Positions 8,485 to 18,321 of a stretch of DNA of 64,000 bases are shown here, piece by piece. Where the stretch lies: the NCBI GenBank assembly GCA_020629635.1, contig JAHDCX010000004.1, positions 62,001 through 126,000 on the forward strand. Direction: 5' to 3'. The notes beneath the pieces were generated by a model, which searched no databases, had not been told where the DNA came from, and worked only from the letters and a program-made list of their open reading frames with translations. Each line of letters starts with the position of its first letter. Positions within the stretch are counted from its first letter, which is position 1. The DNA comes from Acidimicrobiales bacterium. GTDB taxonomy: Bacteria; Actinomycetota; Acidimicrobiia; Acidimicrobiales; SHLQ01. The position numbers were made by a program, and so were the translations under genes.

Positions 8485-10191
8485 ATGACCGAAACGACTC
8501 GTGATCGCCCGTCGACACGCTTCGCCCGGTACACCGGTCGGGCCTTCTGGCTCCGCACCGCAATCGTCGGCATCGTCGACGCCTTCCTGGTTCTCGGCGC
8601 CGTCCAGTTCGCCCAGAACCGCAGCTGGGCGGTGCTCGCCATGCTCGTGCTGGCGGGCCTGCTCATCAACTGGGCCTATCTCTCGCCTCGTGCGCAGGCC
8701 AGTCGATGGCTCACCCCCGGACTGGTCCTCATGATGATCTTCGTCGTGTATCCGGTCCTCTACACGACCTACGTGTCGTTCACGAACTTCCAGACCGGCA
8801 ACCTGCTCAGCCGGGAGCAGGCGATCGAGCGACTCGAGAACGTCGAGGTCAAGACGGGCGAGTCCGGCGAACTGCTCGACATGCTCGTGTATCGCGATGG
8901 CGCCGATCAGCTTGCGCTCCTCGTCGCCGGCGCCGATACGCCTCCGTTCATGGGTCTCGTCCGACCCGCAGATGGCGATGTTGCCGTCGCTCCGGTCGCC
9001 GGATTCGACGCCGCCACCTTCGATCCGGCGAATCCACCCGAGTCCGTCGACGGTTTCGAACTGCTCTCTGGCCTCGCCGTGACCGGTGAGGCCGGCCGGC
9101 TCGAAGACGTGGTGCTCGATCTCTCGGACGCATCCTCCGCCGAGGTCGAAACGCTCAGCTCTGCCCGGTTGATCGTCGCCGGCCTGCGCTTCACCTATGA
9201 CTCGGACGCCGACACGATCTTCGACGCACAGACCGGCCGAACCTGCAACGCCGGCGAAGGCACCTTCTTCTGTGACGGCGTACCCGAAGACGAGGTCCAG
9301 CGGGTTGCCCGGCTGGCGAGCGACACAACGATCGTGTGCGCGGCCAGCGTGTGCGACGACGTGCCGCTCTTTGCGCTCGACCAGACGCTCGCCGGCTGGC
9401 GAGAGGTCGTCGGTGTCGACAACTACGTGGACTTGTTCACGAACGAGCGCATCCGGGGACCCTTCGGTCGGGTGTTGCTGTGGAATGTCGTGTTCGGCTT
9501 CGGATCGGTGCTGCTCACCTTCGGACTGGGCCTGGGGCTCGCCCTCACGCTCAAGAACGACGACATGAAGTTCCGGAGCGTCTACCGATCGATCTACATC
9601 ATTCCCTATGCCGTCCCAGGCTTTCTCTCGATCCTTGTGTGGCGCGGTCTGTTGAACAACGAGTTCGGCCAGATCAACCGCATGTTCGACGGACTCGGGA
9701 TCCCGACCATCGACTGGTTGGGGTCCGGAACGACCGCGATGATCTCCGTCTTCCTCGTGAACACCTGGCTTGGTTTCCCGTACATGTTCCTGATCGCCTC
9801 GGGTGCCCTCACGTCGATTCCCGAAGAGTTGATCGAAGCAGCGCGCGTCGATGGCGCCGGGCCATGGAAGGTGTTCCGGATGGTCACCCTGCCGCTGCTA
9901 CTGGTGTCGACGGCGCCGCTGCTGATTGGATCCTTCGCCTTCAACTTCAACAACTTCCTGCTGATCTTCCTGCTCACCAACGGTGGGCCGCCGCTCGCGG
10001 GCTACGACGTGCCAGTCGGCTCGACCGACATCCTCATTTCGTTCACGTTCGACATCGCCGCCGGCGCAGGACGGGGCAGCCAGTTCGGTCTGGCCTCGGC
10101 GATCATCGTGTTGATCTTCGTCGTGCTCGCGACGACGTCGGCGATGAGCTTCGGGCTCACGAAGAAGCTGGAGGAGATCTATGACCAGTGA
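8485..10191 (+). CDS. malF: Maltodextrin ABC permease MalF with large extracytoplasmic insert
   Basis: A 568-residue inner-membrane permease. Three N-terminal membrane segments (residues ~22-45, 50-67, 77-97) are followed by an extracytoplasmic loop of about 220 residues, then the permease core starting near residue 328 (LLWNVVFGFGSVLLTFGLGLGLAL). The EAA loop EELIEAARVDGAG near residue 446-458 is where the ATPase docks. The inserted loop corresponds in position to the P2 loop of enterobacterial MalF. It carries four cysteines (TGRTC, FFC, IVC, SVC) that could form disulfides. It overlaps malG by 11 bases. Confidence 0.9.
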   Translation: MTETTRDRPSTRFARYTGRAFWLRTAIVGIVDAFLVLGAVQFAQNRSWAVLAMLVLAGLLINWAYLSPRAQASRWLTPGLVLMMIFVVYPVLYTTYVSFTNFQTGNLLSREQAIERLENVEVKTGESGELLDMLVYRDGADQLALLVAGADTPPFMGLVRPADGDVAVAPVAGFDAATFDPANPPESVDGFELLSGLAVTGEAGRLEDVVLDLSDASSAEVETLSSARLIVAGLRFTYDSDADTIFDAQTGRTCNAGEGTFFCDGVPEDEVQRVARLASDTTIVCAASVCDDVPLFALDQTLAGWREVVGVDNYVDLFTNERIRGPFGRVLLWNVVFGFGSVLLTFGLGLGLALTLKNDDMKFRSVYRSIYIIPYAVPGFLSILVWRGLLNNEFGQINRMFDGLGIPTIDWLGSGTTAMISVFLVNTWLGFPYMFLIASGALTSIPEELIEAARVDGAGPWKVFRMVTLPLLLVSTAPLLIGSFAFNFNNFLLIFLLTNGGPPLAGYDVPVGSTDILISFTFDIAAGAGRGSQFGLASAIIVLIFVVLATTSAMSFGLTKKLEEIYDQ

Positions 10192-11065
10192 ACTCCGCCC
10201 GGCACGACGGCCGCTGAAGGTCTGGTTTCGTCGAAGCGGCGGCCGGCACCTCGTGGCCATCCTCGCCGCGATCTTCGCGCTCTATCCGATCGTCTGGATC
10301 GTGTCCTCGGCGTTCAACGCGTCGGACAGTCTCGCCTCGGCCCGGATCATCCCCCGGGACACGACCCTGTCCAACTTCACCGACATCTTCGACTCCGAGG
10401 TGACGAGCGTCGGGCGATGGCTCTGGAACAGCTTCTCCATCGCGATCATCGCGGCGTTCGTCAACACCTTCATCGCCGCCATGGCCGCCAACGCATTCAG
10501 CCGGCTCGAGTTCTGGGGCCGCCGAGTGCTGCTCACGTCGCTGCTCGTCATGCAGATCTTCCCGCAGTTCCTCGGCTTCATCGCCTTCTTCGTGCTGTCC
10601 CAGCAGCTCGGCGAGGTCGTCGGCGCCATCGGGTTCAACACCCACGCCTTCCTGATCCTCGTGTACATCGGTGGGGCAGCCGGCTTCAACGCCTTCCTCC
10701 TCAAGGGCTTCCTGGACTCCATCCCGAAGTCGCTCGACGAAGCGGCCCGAATCGACGGCGCCGGACCGGCCACCATCTTCTTGCGGATCATCCTCCCGCT
10801 CGCCCGCCCGATGCTCGCCGTCATCTTCATGATCAGCTTCATCGCCACCTTCAGCGAATACATCCTGGCCAGCTTCCTCCTCAACGGGGACGACCAGCTC
10901 ACCCTGCCGATCGGTCTGCAGGTCTTCCTCGCCGAGGGCTACAACGCCAAGTGGGGCGTCCTGTCGGCGATCGCTCTCCTCGGAGCGACGCCGATCGTCA
11001 CCGTGTTCATCGCGGCGCAGAAGCACATCATCGGAGGACTCACGTCCGGTGGCACGAAGGGCTGA
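10181..11065 (+). CDS. malG: Maltodextrin ABC permease MalG
   Basis: A 294-residue permease with six predicted membrane segments, the first near residues 26-45 (LVAILAAIFALYPIVWIVSSAF). The EAA loop KSLDEAARIDGAG is near residues 182-194 and FSEYILASFLLNGDDQLTLP near the C-terminus is typical of MalG. It forms the transmembrane channel with MalF. The start overlaps malF by 11 bases and the stop overlaps the next gene by 17 bases, giving a tightly packed operon. No MalK/MsmX-type ATPase follows. Confidence 0.92.
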   Translation: MTSELRPARRPLKVWFRRSGGRHLVAILAAIFALYPIVWIVSSAFNASDSLASARIIPRDTTLSNFTDIFDSEVTSVGRWLWNSFSIAIIAAFVNTFIAAMAANAFSRLEFWGRRVLLTSLLVMQIFPQFLGFIAFFVLSQQLGEVVGAIGFNTHAFLILVYIGGAAGFNAFLLKGFLDSIPKSLDEAARIDGAGPATIFLRIILPLARPMLAVIFMISFIATFSEYILASFLLNGDDQLTLPIGLQVFLAEGYNAKWGVLSAIALLGATPIVTVFIAAQKHIIGGLTSGGTKG

Positions 11066-13259
11066 CCCGTTGGGGTCGAACCACGGCATTGCTGTCCTGC
11101 TCGCCCTGGCCGCGCTCGCTGCGGCGTGCTCGTCGACCAACTCCGACGGCGCGATTGCCGAGTCGACGACACCGTCAGACCCCGCTGCGGAGACCGGCAA
11201 CACGGAGGCCCAACCGGTCGAGGAAGACGGCCCTGTTGCGGCTCCGGTTCGCCATCCGAGCAGTCACCGACCCATCTACTTCGTCATGCCCGACCGCTTC
11301 GCCAACGGCGACCCCTCCAACGACACCGCGGGAATCGACGGCGGTCCGCTCGATCACGGATTCGACCCGACCCGGAAGGGCTTCCATCACGGCGGCGATC
11401 TCGCCGGACTGACGGGCAAGCTCGACTACATCGCCGACATGGGATTCGGTGCCATCTGGATCACCCCGCCATTCACGAACCGGTACGTGCAGGGCAACGG
11501 AACCCTCGACGGATCGAGCTCGTCGTATCACGGGTACTGGCAGGTCGACTTCACCACCATCGATCCACACCTCGGAACCAACGACGAGATGCACGACTTC
11601 ATCGCCGCGGCCCACGACCGCGACATCCACGTCTACTTCGACATCGTCGTGAACCACACCGGCGACGTCATCTCCTACGCAGACGGCGACTACGCCTTTT
11701 GGGCGCAGAGCGCCCGCCCGTACCTCGACGCCGACGGCAACGAGTTCGACCCGGCGGACTTCGCCGGGGGCGACGCCTTCCCCGAACTCGACCCGGCGAC
11801 CTCGTTCGCCCACGAGCCGATCTTCGCCAGTCCCGAACTCGCCACGATCAAGGCCCCCGACTGGCTCAACGACGTCACGCTGTACCACAACCGGGGCGAC
11901 TCGACCTTCAACGGCGAGAGCAACACGTACGGCGACTTCTTCGGTCTCGACGACCTCTTCACCGAACACCCCCGAGTCGTCGACGGCATGATCGAGCTCT
12001 ACGGCGACGTCATCGAAACCTGGGACATCGACGGGTTCCGGATCGACACGATGAAGCACGTCAACCACGAATTCTGGGCGGCGTTCGCCCCCGCGATGAC
12101 GGCGAAGGCCACCGAGCTCGGCAAGGACGACTTCATCATGTTCGGCGAGGTCTTCGGGACCGACCCGATCCTCCAGTCGTCGTTCACGAACATCGGCGTG
12201 CCGGCCACGCTCGACTTCATCACGAGCACGGCGATCGACATCCACCTCGCCGGGGGAGCGGGGACGGTGCTCGCCGAGGGGTTCGACGACGACGACTGGT
12301 TCACCGACGCCGACAACAACGCATCGATGCAAGTCACCTTCTTCGGTAACCACGATGAGGGGCGAATGGGCCATCTCATCGACCGGTCGAGCCCAAACGC
12401 GTCCGATGACGAGCTGCTTGCCAAGGCTCGGATGGGGCTCGACCTGCTCTGGTTCACGCGAGGAGCTCCGGTGCTCTACTACGGCGATGAGCAGGGGTTC
12501 ACCGGCGACGGCGGCGATCAGCTCGCTCGCCACGACATGTTTGCTTCGGAGACGCCGGAGTATCTCGACGACGACCTGATCGGGACCGACGCCACGGCTG
12601 CGGACGACAACTTCGACACGGGCCACCCGCTGTATCGCCACGTCGCGGCACTCTCGGCGTTCCGGGCCGAACACGCCGCGGCCCTCGTCGACGGAGCACA
12701 GATCACCCATCGACTCGACAGCCCCGTGTTCGCCATGTCACGGATGCACCGGGACGAACGAGTCGAGTATCTGGTGTTCACCAACTCCAACCCGGTGTTG
12801 ACCGTGCCGGCCCGCATCGACCCACTCACCGACGCCGCGACCTTCACCTCGCTCTGGGGTCCCGACATGGCCGTCACAACCGACGAAGCTGGCGAGATCG
12901 TCGTTGAGGTCCCACCACTCACGACCCTCGTGCTTCGCGCCGACACTGCTCAGGTGCCGCCCGCCGAGCCGACCAGCATCCGCCTCGTCAGACCAACCAA
13001 TGATGCTCTCGTCCCGACCGCTCGATACCGCTTCGAGGCCGAGATCGACGACATGCGCTACGCCGAGGTGACCTTCGCCGTCTCGGTCGACGGCGGACCG
13101 GCCCAGATCGTCGGGGTCGATGACGCACCGCCGTATCGGGTCTACTGGTCCAACGCGCACCTCCCCGACGAGGCCCAGATCGAAGTCCACGCGACCGTCG
13201 CCGACGGCTCTGGACGAACCGAAACCGACTCCGCCTTCGCCACTCTCGGCGAGCGCTGA
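11049..13259 (+). CDS. Surface-anchored GH13 alpha-amylase-family lipoprotein
   Basis: A 736-residue protein with a signal peptide ending in lipobox LAAAC, so it is probably a lipoprotein outside the membrane. The GH13 barrel starts at about residue 75 (RPIYFVMPDRFANGDPSND). The catalytic set is visible: DIVVNHTG (region I), DGFRIDTMKHV (nucleophile Asp), MFGEVFGTD (acid Glu) and FFGNHDEGRM (region IV). A C-terminal beta-sandwich (~640-736) may be an Ig-like or carbohydrate-contacting module. It would cut alpha-glucans into oligomers for MalEFG. Start GTG 11049 overlaps malG; TTG 11070 is an alternative that leaves a shorter signal peptide. Confidence 0.9.
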   Translation: MARRADPLGSNHGIAVLLALAALAAACSSTNSDGAIAESTTPSDPAAETGNTEAQPVEEDGPVAAPVRHPSSHRPIYFVMPDRFANGDPSNDTAGIDGGPLDHGFDPTRKGFHHGGDLAGLTGKLDYIADMGFGAIWITPPFTNRYVQGNGTLDGSSSSYHGYWQVDFTTIDPHLGTNDEMHDFIAAAHDRDIHVYFDIVVNHTGDVISYADGDYAFWAQSARPYLDADGNEFDPADFAGGDAFPELDPATSFAHEPIFASPELATIKAPDWLNDVTLYHNRGDSTFNGESNTYGDFFGLDDLFTEHPRVVDGMIELYGDVIETWDIDGFRIDTMKHVNHEFWAAFAPAMTAKATELGKDDFIMFGEVFGTDPILQSSFTNIGVPATLDFITSTAIDIHLAGGAGTVLAEGFDDDDWFTDADNNASMQVTFFGNHDEGRMGHLIDRSSPNASDDELLAKARMGLDLLWFTRGAPVLYYGDEQGFTGDGGDQLARHDMFASETPEYLDDDLIGTDATAADDNFDTGHPLYRHVAALSAFRAEHAAALVDGAQITHRLDSPVFAMSRMHRDERVEYLVFTNSNPVLTVPARIDPLTDAATFTSLWGPDMAVTTDEAGEIVVEVPPLTTLVLRADTAQVPPAEPTSIRLVRPTNDALVPTARYRFEAEIDDMRYAEVTFAVSVDGGPAQIVGVDDAPPYRVYWSNAHLPDEAQIEVHATVADGSGRTETDSAFATLGER

Positions 13260-13273
13260 AGGAGACTGAGACC

Positions 13274-14890
13274 ATGAGCAACACAACCGCATCCGACTGG
13301 TGGCGCCACGGCGTCGTGTACCAGGTGTACATCCGGTCATTCGCCGACGGAAACGGCGACGGTCAAGGCGACATCGCCGGCCTTCGCGACCGGCTGGATC
13401 ATCTCGACCGGCTCGGAATCGACGCCGTCTGGATCAACCCGTGGTACGCCTCACCGCTCAACGACGGCGGCTACGACGTCGCCGACTATCGCGCGATCAA
13501 TGCACGTTTCGGAACCGTCGACGACGCGTCGGCGTTCATCGAAGAAGCCCACGCACGAGACATTCGGGTGATCGCCGACCTCGTCCCGAACCACACCTCC
13601 AGCGAGCACGCATGGTTCGTCGACGCGCTCGCCTCGCAACCCGGCTCGCCCGCCCGTGAGCGCTACATCTTCCGCGATGGAAAGGGCGTCGACGGGTCCG
13701 AACCGCCGAGCGACTGGACGTCGGTCTTCGGTGGTCCCGCATGGACGCGCGTGCCGGATGGGCAGTGGTATCTGCACCTCTTCGACCCCACCCAACCCGA
13801 CCTCAACTGGGAGAACGAAGAGGTCCGCGCCGAGTTCGACTCGATCTTCCGGTTCTGGCTCGATCGTGGCATCGACGGATTCCGGATCGACGTCGCCCAC
13901 GGCATGGTCAAGGACACCAACTTCCCCGACACCGGTGGGCGCACGATGATCCTGCAGAACGACCAGACGCTGCAGGGCCACCCGCACTGGGACAGAGACG
14001 GCGTGCACGAAATCAACCGTCGCTGGCGGGCGATCCTCGACCAGTACGACGACAAAATGATGGTCGCCGAAGCCTGGGTGCATCCCCAACGGCTCCCGCT
14101 CTACCTGCGGTCCGACGAATATCACCAGTCGTTCAACTTCGAGCTGCTCGAGACCCCCTGGGACGCAAAGGAGTTCCGAACGGTCATCGATGCATCGGTC
14201 AACGCAGCGAACGAGGTCGGAGCGCCGTCGACCTGGGTGCTCTCGAACCACGACGTGATGCGCCACGCCACCCGATACGGACTCCCCAACGGCACCCCAT
14301 GGCGCAAGTGGCCGATCGACGGGCCCCATGAGGCGCTCGATGCCGACCTCGGCGCACAACGTGCTCGTGCCGCGGCGCTGATCACGCTCTCGTTGCCCGG
14401 CAGTACCTACGTCTACCAGGGCGAGGAGCTCGGACTTCCGGAGGTGTGGGATCTGCCGACCGACGTGCTCGACGACCCGGTCTGGGAGCGTTCTGCCCAC
14501 ACAGAGAAGGGGCGCGACGGCTGCCGGGTGCCCATCCCGTGGTCACCCGACGGGCCGTCGCTCGGGTTCGGCGAGGTGGCTTCGTGGCTCCCTCAACCCG
14601 ACCTCTTCGCCGATCTGGCCGCCTCGATCCAAGACGGCGACCCCGACTCGATGCTGACGCTGTACCAGCAGGCGATCGCCCTTCGCAGCGAACACCTCGT
14701 CGACGACCAGTCGCTCGAGATGCTCGACCTCGGTGCCGACGTGCTCGCCTATCGGCGTGGCACGATCACCGTGGTGGCCAACATGGGGTCAGACCCCGTG
14801 CCGCTTCCCGACGGCACCACGCTTCTCGCATCCTCAGCCGTCGACGGCGAGCTCCCCGCCGACACTGCGGTGTGGATCCTCGGCTCCTGA
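13274..14890 (+). CDS. GH13 alpha-glucosidase (maltase/oligo-1,6-glucosidase type)
   Basis: A 538-residue cytoplasmic GH13 enzyme without signal peptide. It starts WWRHGVVYQVYIRSFADGNG, typical of GH13 glucosidases, with region I DLVPNHTS, nucleophile region GFRIDVAHGM, acid Glu in MVAEAWVHP and region IV LSNHDVMRH. It should release glucose from imported maltooligosaccharides. GGAG lies upstream of ATG 13274, which is 14 bases after the lipoprotein amylase, so it is in the same operon. The last 57 bases overlap the convergent SRPBCC gene. A GGGGTCAGACCCC palindrome lies within the gene at 14785. Confidence 0.92.
   Translation: MSNTTASDWWRHGVVYQVYIRSFADGNGDGQGDIAGLRDRLDHLDRLGIDAVWINPWYASPLNDGGYDVADYRAINARFGTVDDASAFIEEAHARDIRVIADLVPNHTSSEHAWFVDALASQPGSPARERYIFRDGKGVDGSEPPSDWTSVFGGPAWTRVPDGQWYLHLFDPTQPDLNWENEEVRAEFDSIFRFWLDRGIDGFRIDVAHGMVKDTNFPDTGGRTMILQNDQTLQGHPHWDRDGVHEINRRWRAILDQYDDKMMVAEAWVHPQRLPLYLRSDEYHQSFNFELLETPWDAKEFRTVIDASVNAANEVGAPSTWVLSNHDVMRHATRYGLPNGTPWRKWPIDGPHEALDADLGAQRARAAALITLSLPGSTYVYQGEELGLPEVWDLPTDVLDDPVWERSAHTEKGRDGCRVPIPWSPDGPSLGFGEVASWLPQPDLFADLAASIQDGDPDSMLTLYQQAIALRSEHLVDDQSLEMLDLGADVLAYRRGTITVVANMGSDPVPLPDGTTLLASSAVDGELPADTAVWILGS
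14785..14797. repeat. Dispersed 13-bp palindrome, A-type copy
   Basis: GGGGTCAGACCCC, perfect copy, read in frame as part of NMGSDPV in the GH13 glucosidase. It is the most isolated copy and lies far upstream of the dense zone at 42-63 kb. Confidence 0.8.
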
Positions 14891-15337
14891 GTCGGTGAGC
14901 ACGCGCTCCAACCGACTCATCGCAAACACGAAGCCCGCCTTTGAGACGGCCGACACCGCCCGGTCGACGAGCGGGGGCAGCCACGAAATGGTTACGGCCT
15001 CGAACCACTCGAGTCTCGTACCCGTGCCCTCGGGATGGACCTCGAAGCCGGCTTCGCCGCGCAGAACCGGCCCGAGCTTTTCGACGGTGCAGATTCCGAC
15101 CCGGCGAGAGTCGTACCAGTTGACCTCGGTGAGCCGCATGCGATCCACGAGCATGATCGGGCCGACGCCGGTGTACCCCGTGAATGTCGACCCGACCTCG
15201 TGGGGGTCACCCTCGTCGAGCTCGACCCGAGTCGCCGGGATCCAGTCCCCATGCGCCTCCCAATCGAGCATGTGCGCCCACACCACATCCGGTGGAGCGT
15301 CGAACCGTTTCGTCACCGTGAAATTGACTCGTCCCAC
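14834..15337 (-). CDS. SRPBCC (START-like) ligand-binding protein
   Basis: A 167-residue protein of the SRPBCC/polyketide-cyclase-like helix-grip fold: FTVTKRFDAPPDVVWAHMLDWEAHGDWIPATRVE at the start, FTGYTGVGP and TRLEWFEAVTI in the strands, and a long C-terminal helix (AVSKAGFVFAMSRLERVL). These proteins bind hydrophobic ligands in a central cavity; the ligand here is unknown. GTG 15337 is chosen because it places the first strand at residue 4; frames upstream extend to 15454 without family similarity. It lies antisense between two GH13 genes and overlaps the end of the first by 57 bases. Confidence 0.78.
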   Translation of the reverse strand: MGRVNFTVTKRFDAPPDVVWAHMLDWEAHGDWIPATRVELDEGDPHEVGSTFTGYTGVGPIMLVDRMRLTEVNWYDSRRVGICTVEKLGPVLRGEAGFEVHPEGTGTRLEWFEAVTISWLPPLVDRAVSAVSKAGFVFAMSRLERVLTDSGAEDPHRSVGGELAVDG

Positions 15338-15381
15338 AACCACCACGGTCGCGCACGCGACCGGCAACCAACGGATCGAAG

Positions 15382-17217
15382 ATGCACGAATCTGAACCGA
15401 CGTCGATGACCGACGCCCACCACGACGGGTCCGAACGGTACGTCTCCGATCCAAACCCCGAGCTCGGCGACACGGTGACGACGTTTGTCCGGGTGCCTCC
15501 CGGTCGCCGCGTCGACGAGGTGGCGGCCCGGGTGGTCGTCGACGCAGAACCGTGGGTCATCGAAGCCGAACTCGACCGCTGCGACGACGACGGCGTGCAG
15601 TGGTGGCGTGCGGACCTGCCCATCGGCAACCCCGTCACCAACTATCGATTCCACCTGCGAGAGGGCGGGACGACGTCGTGGCTCAATGCGGCTGGCGAGC
15701 ACACGTGGGACGTCCCCGACGCCGGCGACTTTCGACTCAGCACCGAACACCGCCCCCCGTCGTGGGTGCACGAGACGGTCTGGTACCAAATCTTCCCGGA
15801 TCGCTTCTCGCGCGGCCCCGACGATGACTTCGCTGCAGAACTTCCCGAGTGGGCGAACGCTCGGGCGTGGGACGAGCCGATTCGCACCGACCTCGATCTG
15901 GCCATGTTCGACCTCCACGGTGGGTCGATCGACGGGATCACTCGCCGGCTCGATCATCTCGTCGATCTCGGCATCAACGGTATCTACACCTGCCCGTTCT
16001 TTCCGGCCCGATCCAATCATCGCTACGACGCCTCCGCGTTCGACCACGTCGACCCGCTGCTCGGAGGCGACGACGCATTGCGACGGCTGACCGCTGCGGC
16101 GGCGGAACGAGACATTCGGGTGATGGGCGATCTCACGACAAACCACTCGGGCGCGCATCACGACTGGTACCGGACCGCTCAGGCGGATCCGTCGAGCCCC
16201 GAACGCGGCTATTACCTGCACGATGAGGCCGGGGCGCCGATCTTCTGGAAAGGCGTGCCGTCGCTGCCGAAGTTCGACCACGATTCGGAGGCGTTCCGCC
16301 GGCACCTCTACGAGGGACCTGACTCGATCGCTGGTCGGTTCTTGTCCGACGAGTTCGGATTGGCCGCGATGCGCATCGACGTGGCGAACATGACTGGGCG
16401 GTATCGGGAGATCGACCACAACCTGCGGTGTTCGACCGCCCTCCGCCGGACGATCGACGAGGTCCGGCCGGATGGATGGCTCCTCGGCGAGCATGGTCAT
16501 GACGCCACCGCAGATCTCCACGGCGCGGGTTGGCACGGAACGATGAACTACGCCGGGTTCACTCGCCCGCTGTGGACCTGGCTACGTCGCGACGACGGCT
16601 CACCGGTCACTGCCTTCGGCGACAGTGGACCGCTGCCGCGCCGTCGCGGCGTGGACGTCGCGCGAAGCGCCCGCGCCTTCCTCTCGCAGATTCCCTATTC
16701 GGTGCAGCTCACGGGCATGAACCTGCTCGGCTCGCACGACTCGGCCCGTTGGGCGCAGGCCACCGGCGACGACACCCGCAACCTGGTCGGTCTCGCCGCG
16801 CTGATGGGCTGGCCCGGAACGCCATCGATCTTCTACGGCGACGAGATCGGGCTCGCCTCCGACGCCACCTGGGACGTCACCGCGCGAGCGGTCATGCCGT
16901 GGCACGCTCCGGACGCATGGAATCGCGACCTGTTGACGGCATACACCGAACTCGTTTCGTTCCGGCGAACCCGGGCAGCGCTTGCACGAGGGGGCATGCG
17001 GTGGCTGTCGATCGGCGATGACCACCTGACCTGGATCCGGGAGTCGGCGACCGACGCGGTGCTCGTGCATGTCGCACGCGGCGCGCACGGCCCGATCGTG
17101 CTCGACGGCGTGCGGCCAACCGCGCGAGTCGGTCGGGGGATCGAGCTCGCCGAAACCGAGGCCTCGCTGACGCTGTCGGCGACCGGTCCTGGCTTCGTGC
17201 TGGTCGACGTCGTCTGA
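15382..17217 (+). CDS. GH13 neopullulanase/cyclomaltodextrinase-like enzyme
   Basis: A 611-residue enzyme. Residues ~15-125 form an N-terminal CBM34-like beta domain (TTFVRVPPGRRVDEV, NYRFHL). The GH13 barrel begins WVHETVWYQIFPDRFSRG. Region I is DLTTNHSG, the nucleophile is in GLAAMRIDVANMTG, acid Glu in WLLGEHGHD and region IV in LGSHDSAR. The domain order and lack of a signal peptide fit a cytoplasmic maltodextrin-, cyclodextrin- or pullulan-cutting enzyme. It probably completes the maltodextrin set, though the antisense SRPBCC gene separates it from the operon. ATG 15409 is a possible shorter start. Confidence 0.87.
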   Translation: MHESEPTSMTDAHHDGSERYVSDPNPELGDTVTTFVRVPPGRRVDEVAARVVVDAEPWVIEAELDRCDDDGVQWWRADLPIGNPVTNYRFHLREGGTTSWLNAAGEHTWDVPDAGDFRLSTEHRPPSWVHETVWYQIFPDRFSRGPDDDFAAELPEWANARAWDEPIRTDLDLAMFDLHGGSIDGITRRLDHLVDLGINGIYTCPFFPARSNHRYDASAFDHVDPLLGGDDALRRLTAAAAERDIRVMGDLTTNHSGAHHDWYRTAQADPSSPERGYYLHDEAGAPIFWKGVPSLPKFDHDSEAFRRHLYEGPDSIAGRFLSDEFGLAAMRIDVANMTGRYREIDHNLRCSTALRRTIDEVRPDGWLLGEHGHDATADLHGAGWHGTMNYAGFTRPLWTWLRRDDGSPVTAFGDSGPLPRRRGVDVARSARAFLSQIPYSVQLTGMNLLGSHDSARWAQATGDDTRNLVGLAALMGWPGTPSIFYGDEIGLASDATWDVTARAVMPWHAPDAWNRDLLTAYTELVSFRRTRAALARGGMRWLSIGDDHLTWIRESATDAVLVHVARGAHGPIVLDGVRPTARVGRGIELAETEASLTLSATGPGFVLVDVV

Positions 17218-17234
17218 CGCGCCAAGATGGGGCG

Positions 17235-18317
17235 ATGACCGGACGTCCCAGAGCGAACATCGCCGCGATGCCGAGCTACAAGCCCGGCAAGGCCGCCGCC
17301 GAAGCCGAGGCGGAGCACGGCATCTCCGACGCCATCAAGATGGCGTCCAACGAGAACCCGTTCCCACCGATCCCCGCGATCGTCGAGGCGATGACCGCCG
17401 CGGTGACCGGTGTGAATCGATACGGCGACAACAAGGCGACCGAGCTCCGGGGTGCGGTGGCCGACTGGTTGGGCGTCGATGTCGACATGGTGACCATCGG
17501 TGCCGGCTCGAGCGCACTCCTCGGGCAGGTCGCGGACGCCTTCGTCGAATCGGGCGACCAGATCGTGTATCCGTGGCGTTCGTTCGAGTACTACCCGATC
17601 CTCGCGTCGCGCTCGGGTGCCGATGCCATCACCGTTCCGCTGTCGGACGGACGGATCGATCTCGACCTGGTTGCCGACGCCGTCACGAGCGAGACCAAGA
17701 TCGTGTTTCTCGCCACGCCGAACAACCCGACCGGGACCGCGCTCACTACCGAGGCGATCGCCGCGCTGCTCGACCGAATCACGACGGACACGATCGTCGT
17801 GATCGACGAGGCGTACCGAGAATTCAACGACCCCGCTCACGGTGACCCCGTCGAAGACCTGCTGCCCGACCATCCAAATGTGCTCGTCACCCGGACGTTC
17901 TCGAAGGGCTATGGCCTCGCCGGTCTGCGGGTCGGGTATGGCGTCGGCCACCCCGATGTCATCGCACAGCTCGAAAAGGTCACGGCGCCGTTCGCCGTGA
18001 GCAACATCGCACAGGCCGCGGCGTTGGCCGCCGTGCAGCATCACGACGAAGTGATGGAGGTGGTGGGAGGTCTTCTCGAGGAACGGTCCCGCGTTCGAAC
18101 ACGCCTGCTCGACGCGGGGATTGGCCACCCGGAGCCACACGGCAACTTCATCTGGATACCCGTGGGTGACCGCACCGACGAGCTTGCGCTGGTGCTCGAA
18201 CGCACGGGTGTGGTCGTGAGACCGTTTCCACCGGAAGGACTCCGGATCACGATCGGGACGACCGAACAGAATGACCGCTGGGTCGACGCCCTTGTCGCCC
18301 AGCTGACCGGAGAATGA
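17235..18317 (+). CDS. hisC: Histidinol-phosphate aminotransferase-type PLP enzyme
   Basis: A 360-residue fold-type I aminotransferase that converts imidazole-acetol phosphate and glutamate to histidinol phosphate in histidine synthesis. Recognisable are KMASNENPFPP at the N-terminus, FLATPNNPTG, the Asp/Tyr pair VIDEAYREF, and the PLP lysine in TRTFSKGYGLAGLRVGYG near residue 224. No other his genes are nearby, so it could instead serve aromatic amino acids, as some HisC paralogues do. It lies 4 bases before an M20 amidohydrolase, suggesting co-transcription. Confidence 0.85.
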   Translation: MTGRPRANIAAMPSYKPGKAAAEAEAEHGISDAIKMASNENPFPPIPAIVEAMTAAVTGVNRYGDNKATELRGAVADWLGVDVDMVTIGAGSSALLGQVADAFVESGDQIVYPWRSFEYYPILASRSGADAITVPLSDGRIDLDLVADAVTSETKIVFLATPNNPTGTALTTEAIAALLDRITTDTIVVIDEAYREFNDPAHGDPVEDLLPDHPNVLVTRTFSKGYGLAGLRVGYGVGHPDVIAQLEKVTAPFAVSNIAQAAALAAVQHHDEVMEVVGGLLEERSRVRTRLLDAGIGHPEPHGNFIWIPVGDRTDELALVLERTGVVVRPFPPEGLRITIGTTEQNDRWVDALVAQLTGE

Positions 18318-18321
18318 GACC

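Noticed and set aside
11175-12710. 511-residue minus-strand frame opposite the amylase lipoprotein
   Set aside because: Shadow of the GH13 gene; repetitive Val/Glu/Arg composition.
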